Shown: piece after piece, positions 5,449 through 5,651 of the stretch
How the letters are laid out: each line of letters begins with the position of its first letter
How positions within the stretch are numbered: the first letter of the stretch is position 1
Assembly: GCA_905236975.1 (NCBI GenBank)
Contig: CAJOQU010000137.1
Location: 1 to 5,651, forward strand
Direction: 5' to 3'
DNA length: 5,651 nt
Source of the DNA: an uncultured Clostridia bacterium
GTDB lineage: Bacteria > Bacillota > Clostridia > Oscillospirales > Acutalibacteraceae
Made by a program: the position numbers and the translations under genes
The notes under the pieces: generated by a model
Databases searched by the model: none
What the model was told of the DNA's origin: nothing
Seen by the model: the letters and a program-made list of their open reading frames with translations, nothing else

Positions 5449-5651
5449 CATCATATATCGGCACCTCAAACACTCCCTCCATCGCCTTCACCAGCACCTC
5501 TGACGGGATAGTGTAGCCGCTCGGGGCCACGGGATTGACCGTGACGGCGATCAGGTTCGGGCGTTTCAGGACGAAGAGGCGGCCGCCCTTGCTGAGGAAG
5601 AGCCGCAAGGTCATCGGGGTGACGAATATCTTGGTGAAGTCCTTCACGATG
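5432..5651 (-). CDS. Unrecognised protein, C-terminal fragment (5' end beyond window)
   Basis: An open frame enters from the right edge and ends at the TAA at 5434-5432, giving about 72 visible residues. The GTG at 5647-5645 is in frame, but an upstream codon is also open and there is no clear RBS, so it is more likely internal. The visible part alternates probable beta strands (RLFVLK, LIAVTVNPV) with an NPVAPSGY turn and a helix around SEVLVKAMEG, ending EVPIYDV. This looks like the end of a folded alpha/beta domain with no signal or membrane segment, and I cannot assign a family. The final residues MSNE and the stop are encoded by repeat units, so the native C-terminus was probably near EVPIYDV. 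GC content resembles valS, in contrast to the AT-rich cassette next door. The gene converges on valS. Confidence 0.6.
   Translation of the reverse strand, partial: IVKDFTKIFVTPMTLRLFLSKGGRLFVLKRPNLIAVTVNPVAPSGYTIPSEVLVKAMEGVFEVPIYDVMSNE

Overview
This is a moderately GC-rich (about 55% by eye) chromosomal window with purine-rich Shine-Dalgarno sites, a Firmicutes-style intrinsic terminator, a ParC-like topoisomerase A subunit and a bacterial valyl-tRNA synthetase. It most resembles a Clostridia genome, perhaps of the Oscillospirales/Ruminococcaceae type. That placement is inferred from protein flavour and was not tested.

Layout. (1) Bases 3-1877, plus strand: the C-terminal 624 residues of a type IIA topoisomerase A subunit. 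It is truncated by the window edge just upstream of the catalytic tyrosine. (2) Bases 1878-2215: a non-coding region with a strong SigA-type promoter (TTGCAA, 17 nt, TATAAT), a GC-rich hairpin starting almost at the predicted +1, and further hairpins leading to the valS ribosome binding site. No T-box consensus is visible. (3) Bases 2216-4843, plus: complete valS, 875 codons. (4) Bases 4837-5448: a compact, AT-rich accessory segment. It holds arrays of a 7-nt repeat in alternating orientations, an intrinsic terminator, an 18-nt perfect palindrome, and an intact minus-strand gene for a four-helix-bundle protein of the 23S rRNA intervening-sequence (IVP/S23, Avd-like) family. (5) Bases 5432-5651, minus: the C-terminal end of an unrecognised conserved-looking protein, convergent with valS.

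The housekeeping genes are ordinary. The interesting part is the four-helix-bundle cassette between two convergent genes. Its outermost arrays form an inverted repeat matching at 33 of 35 positions (4844-4878 against 5414-5448). The repeat unit varies almost only at two positions (consensus NAATKAG). The stop codons of valS, the small gene and the downstream gene all fall inside repeat units. The segment looks like a small non-autonomous mobile or repeat-propagated element that has settled in a 3'-to-3' intergenic site. No transposase, integrase or reverse transcriptase is present in the window, so mobility is an inference.
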